Source of the DNA: Myxococcales bacterium
GTDB taxonomy: Bacteria; Myxococcota_A; UBA9042; UBA3505
Length of the DNA: 64,000 nucleotides
Assembly (NCBI GenBank): GCA_002728755.1
Contig: PBVT01000016.1
Location: 49,670-113,669 of the forward strand
Direction of reading: 5' to 3'
The notes below the pieces were generated by a model. The model made no database searches and was not told the origin of the DNA. It saw only the letters and a list, made by a program, of their open reading frames with translations. Shown one piece after another: positions 62,085-64,000 of this stretch (its first letter is position 1; the number at the start of each line of letters is the position of its first letter). The translations under genes were made by a program, and so were the position numbers.

Positions 62085-63962
62085 TCAGTCCAGAGTCAAA
62101 ACCCCGGCACTCACCAGAGCATTCACCAACTCGTTTACCGCCTGTTCCAGATCTTCGGCATCCACCATAACGTCAGGGTTGGTCGGCGCTTCAAAGTCGC
62201 CACCGGCTCCTGGTAACTGGGATTGACCAGCATCCGCGCGGTCGTACAAACCCTTGGTGTCACGAGCACGACAGGTGTCGACCGGCGTGGCCACATGGAC
62301 TTCCACAAACGAACAGCCAGCGGCGGTGGTGCGTGCCATCGCTCGGTGGCTCTCCAATGCGCTGCTGTAGCTGACCACCGTGATCACACCGGCTCTTCCC
62401 ATCTCAGCCGCGATGGATGCCACACCGTTGAGATCTGCATTGGCCTCGTATTCGGAATTGAGTCCCGACGCTTCGGGATCAAGCACATGACATATACAGC
62501 CCAGATCGAAAAGACGGCGTTCCAGGGCGTAACCGATCGTCGATTTACCAGCGGCCGGAAGACCACTCATCCACACCACTGCCCCTTCGTGTCCCAACCG
62601 CTCCTGACGTTCTCTGGGGCTGACTCCACTATGGGGTCGATCGAGCACTTCGGTTCCGTCGTCGGCCCGGTCTGCTGCGGCAAGTTCTGTGATCATTCCC
62701 GCTGCGACGGTCTCATTGGTCAGACTATCGATTACGACAAATGCGCCCGTGCTTCGATTGGTAATATAGCTGTCGTGGGGTATTTCGCGATGGCATGTCA
62801 CCGACACCGCGCCGATATCATTCAACGCCAGCTCGTCGGCTGGGGCATTGGATAATTCGTCGAGATCTACGCGAAAATGCACCGTGGACAATTCAGCTCG
62901 GAGATATTGGCTGCCATGTTTGATCAGATAGGATTTCCGGGTATCCAATGGCTTCTCGGACATCCACACCATCATGGCGTCGAATTGGCGCCCCGTATCC
63001 GTTTCTTCACCAACCCGGGTGATCACATCGCCCCGGCTGACATCGATTTCGTCATCGAGCCGGATGGTCACAGACATGGGAGCGAAGGCGTTGTCCACCT
63101 CACCGGCAAAGGTGTCGATCGCCTTTACGGTGCTGGTCTTGCCCGAGGGCAGAACGCAGATGGAATCCCCCTTCCGAACCGTGCCCGACGCGATTTGCCC
63201 AGCAAAGCCACGGTAGTTCTGGTTCGGGCGGATCACATATTGGACGGGGTAGCGGAACGCCTCGGAGGCCCGGTCTTTTCGAATATCGACCGTCTCGAGA
63301 TGCTCCAAAAGAGTTGGTCCCGTATACCAGGGGAGATTGTCGCCGGTGCTGACAACATTGTCCCCATGTAGCGCGCTCATGGGTAAGAAGGTCACTTCAT
63401 CAAAGTTCAGATGGGAGGCGACCGTCGCGAAATCCGAAACGATGGCATCATAGACCGACTGGTCGTAGTCCTTCAGATCCATCTTATTTACAGCCACAAG
63501 TAGATGCGGGATGCCAAGCAGAGATGCGATGAAGGCGTGGCGACGTGATTGCTGCAACACACCTAGACGCGCATCGATCAAGATAATGGCCAGATCTGCC
63601 GTCGACGCGCCCGTCGCCATATTCCGGGTGTACTGAATATGACCCGGCGTATCGGCAATGATGAACTTTCGTGTAGCCGTCGTGAAATAGCGATAGGCCA
63701 CATCGATCGTAATACCTTGCTCACGCTCCGCTCGTAGGCCATCGGTAAGGCGCGCGAAATCGATCTCGCCGTCCTTGTCGGCCCTGCTCCGTGCGTCGTC
63801 GAGGTTGTCCTCGTACACACCGCCCGTGTCATATAACAACCGGCCGATCATGGTGGACTTCCCATCATCGACGGATCCGACCGATACGAATCGCAACAGA
63901 TCCTTGCTCTGGTGACGAGTCAAGAAGGTCTGGATGTCGGTGTCCAGGTGATCGGCATACAT
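62085..63962 (-). CDS. cysNC: bifunctional CysN-CysC: sulfate adenylyltransferase GTPase with degenerate APS-kinase domain
   Basis: Residues 1-455 are CysN, the GTPase that drives ATP sulfurylase: GSVDDGKSTMIGRLLYD (P-loop), ADTPGHIQYTRNMATGAS and VNKMDL, then two beta-barrel domains. Residues about 460-625 follow CysC, with Walker A GLPAAGKST (467-475) in place of GLSGAGKST, and AGVITVVSYSSALESHR, RDTKGLYDRADAGQ and FEAP blocks. The APS-site DGDNVRHGL is replaced by DPEASGLN and the DRxENIRR block by NADLNGVAS, so kinase activity is doubtful. The ATG overlaps the cysD stop by one base. Confidence 0.9.
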   Translation of the reverse strand: MYADHLDTDIQTFLTRHQSKDLLRFVSVGSVDDGKSTMIGRLLYDTGGVYEDNLDDARSRADKDGEIDFARLTDGLRAEREQGITIDVAYRYFTTATRKFIIADTPGHIQYTRNMATGASTADLAIILIDARLGVLQQSRRHAFIASLLGIPHLLVAVNKMDLKDYDQSVYDAIVSDFATVASHLNFDEVTFLPMSALHGDNVVSTGDNLPWYTGPTLLEHLETVDIRKDRASEAFRYPVQYVIRPNQNYRGFAGQIASGTVRKGDSICVLPSGKTSTVKAIDTFAGEVDNAFAPMSVTIRLDDEIDVSRGDVITRVGEETDTGRQFDAMMVWMSEKPLDTRKSYLIKHGSQYLRAELSTVHFRVDLDELSNAPADELALNDIGAVSVTCHREIPHDSYITNRSTGAFVVIDSLTNETVAAGMITELAAADRADDGTEVLDRPHSGVSPRERQERLGHEGAVVWMSGLPAAGKSTIGYALERRLFDLGCICHVLDPEASGLNSEYEANADLNGVASIAAEMGRAGVITVVSYSSALESHRAMARTTAAGCSFVEVHVATPVDTCRARDTKGLYDRADAGQSQLPGAGGDFEAPTNPDVMVDAEDLEQAVNELVNALVSAGVLTLD

Positions 63963-64000
63963 CAGAAGTACCCCTCGCGCTTCTTGAGCTCCATGGAGCC
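63962..64000 (-). CDS. cysD: sulfate adenylyltransferase subunit CysD, 3' end only
   Basis: Only the last 12 codons and stop are in the window. They read GSMELKKREGYF, closely matching the conserved CysD C-terminus (MELKK-x-GYF) that binds the CysN subunit. CysD makes adenosine-5'-phosphosulfate from ATP and sulfate. The TGA stop overlaps the cysNC ATG, so the two subunits are translationally coupled. Confidence 0.85.
   Translation of the reverse strand, partial: GSMELKKREGYF

Overview
The window reads as chromosomal DNA of a Myxococcota-like (former Deltaproteobacteria) bacterium. This is an inference from gene content; no marker RNA gene is present. The signs are many outer-membrane-type lipoproteins with acidic linkers, DG-x-DND-x-DG and CDDGdpCT repeat proteins, a TonB/AgmX-like C-terminal domain, split glycyl-tRNA synthetase, a DUF5916 outer-membrane protein, a FIST protein and an aconitase-family protein with the swivel domain first. 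GC is moderately high. The 15.4-19.7 kb gene looks visibly AT-richer than its neighbours. I see no tRNA, rRNA, CRISPR, insertion sequence or prophage.

Layout. 1-1.56 kb: partial SGNH-like lipoprotein (minus). 1.85-11.6 kb: one tightly packed plus-strand operon, glyQ-glyS-ppdK followed by two surface lipoproteins (a beta-propeller and a DG-x-DND repeat protein), meeting a small secreted protein made of six SFPD repeats (minus). 12.1-15.3 kb: moaA-moaC, a secreted protein and an alkaline-phosphatase-superfamily lipoprotein. 15.4-21 kb: a 1440-residue Cys-rich lipoprotein ending in an alpha/beta-hydrolase domain, and an anchored secreted protein. 21.1-27.1 kb: small membrane protein, enoyl-CoA hydratase, mutS, a calcium-motif lipoprotein, an unknown protein and a DUF483-like protein. 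27.1-31.7 kb: an operon of two polysaccharide deacetylases, a UDP-galactopyranose-mutase-like flavoprotein and a FIST sensor protein. 31.8-37.6 kb: Ig-like lipoprotein, DUF5916 protein, SUI1/YciH, small membrane protein. 37.7-44 kb: a reductive pyrimidine catabolism cluster (PreA-like dehydrogenase and class III aminotransferase facing permease, aldehyde dehydrogenase and beta-ureidopropionase). 44.1-44.9 kb: bfd-bfr iron-storage pair with a Fur-like operator. 45.2-55.8 kb: orphan radical SAM enzyme, secreted Cys-rich peptide, a four-domain rRNA methyltransferase fusion, SprT-like protein, ahcY, isochorismatase-family hydrolase, permuted aconitase and a CobW GTPase. 55.7-61.1 kb: AgmX-like lipoprotein and two tandem paralogous Cys-rich lipoproteins. 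61.2-64 kb: SDR and the sulfate-activation genes cysNC and cysD (3' end only).

Core metabolism (translation, Moco, SAM recycling, sulfate activation, mismatch repair) alternates with blocks of exported, disulfide- or calcium-rich proteins of unknown function. The most unusual items are the SFPD-repeat protein (probable 7(1) knot family), the seven-copy C-x-C-G-x2-D-P-D-C lipoprotein/hydrolase, the S4/pseudo-pseudouridine-synthase/RlmI fusion, the PreA-like protein without ferredoxin domain, and a CysC domain that has lost its DGDN motif. Several start codons were set from Shine-Dalgarno spacing and family alignment, and some differ from the longest reading frame.
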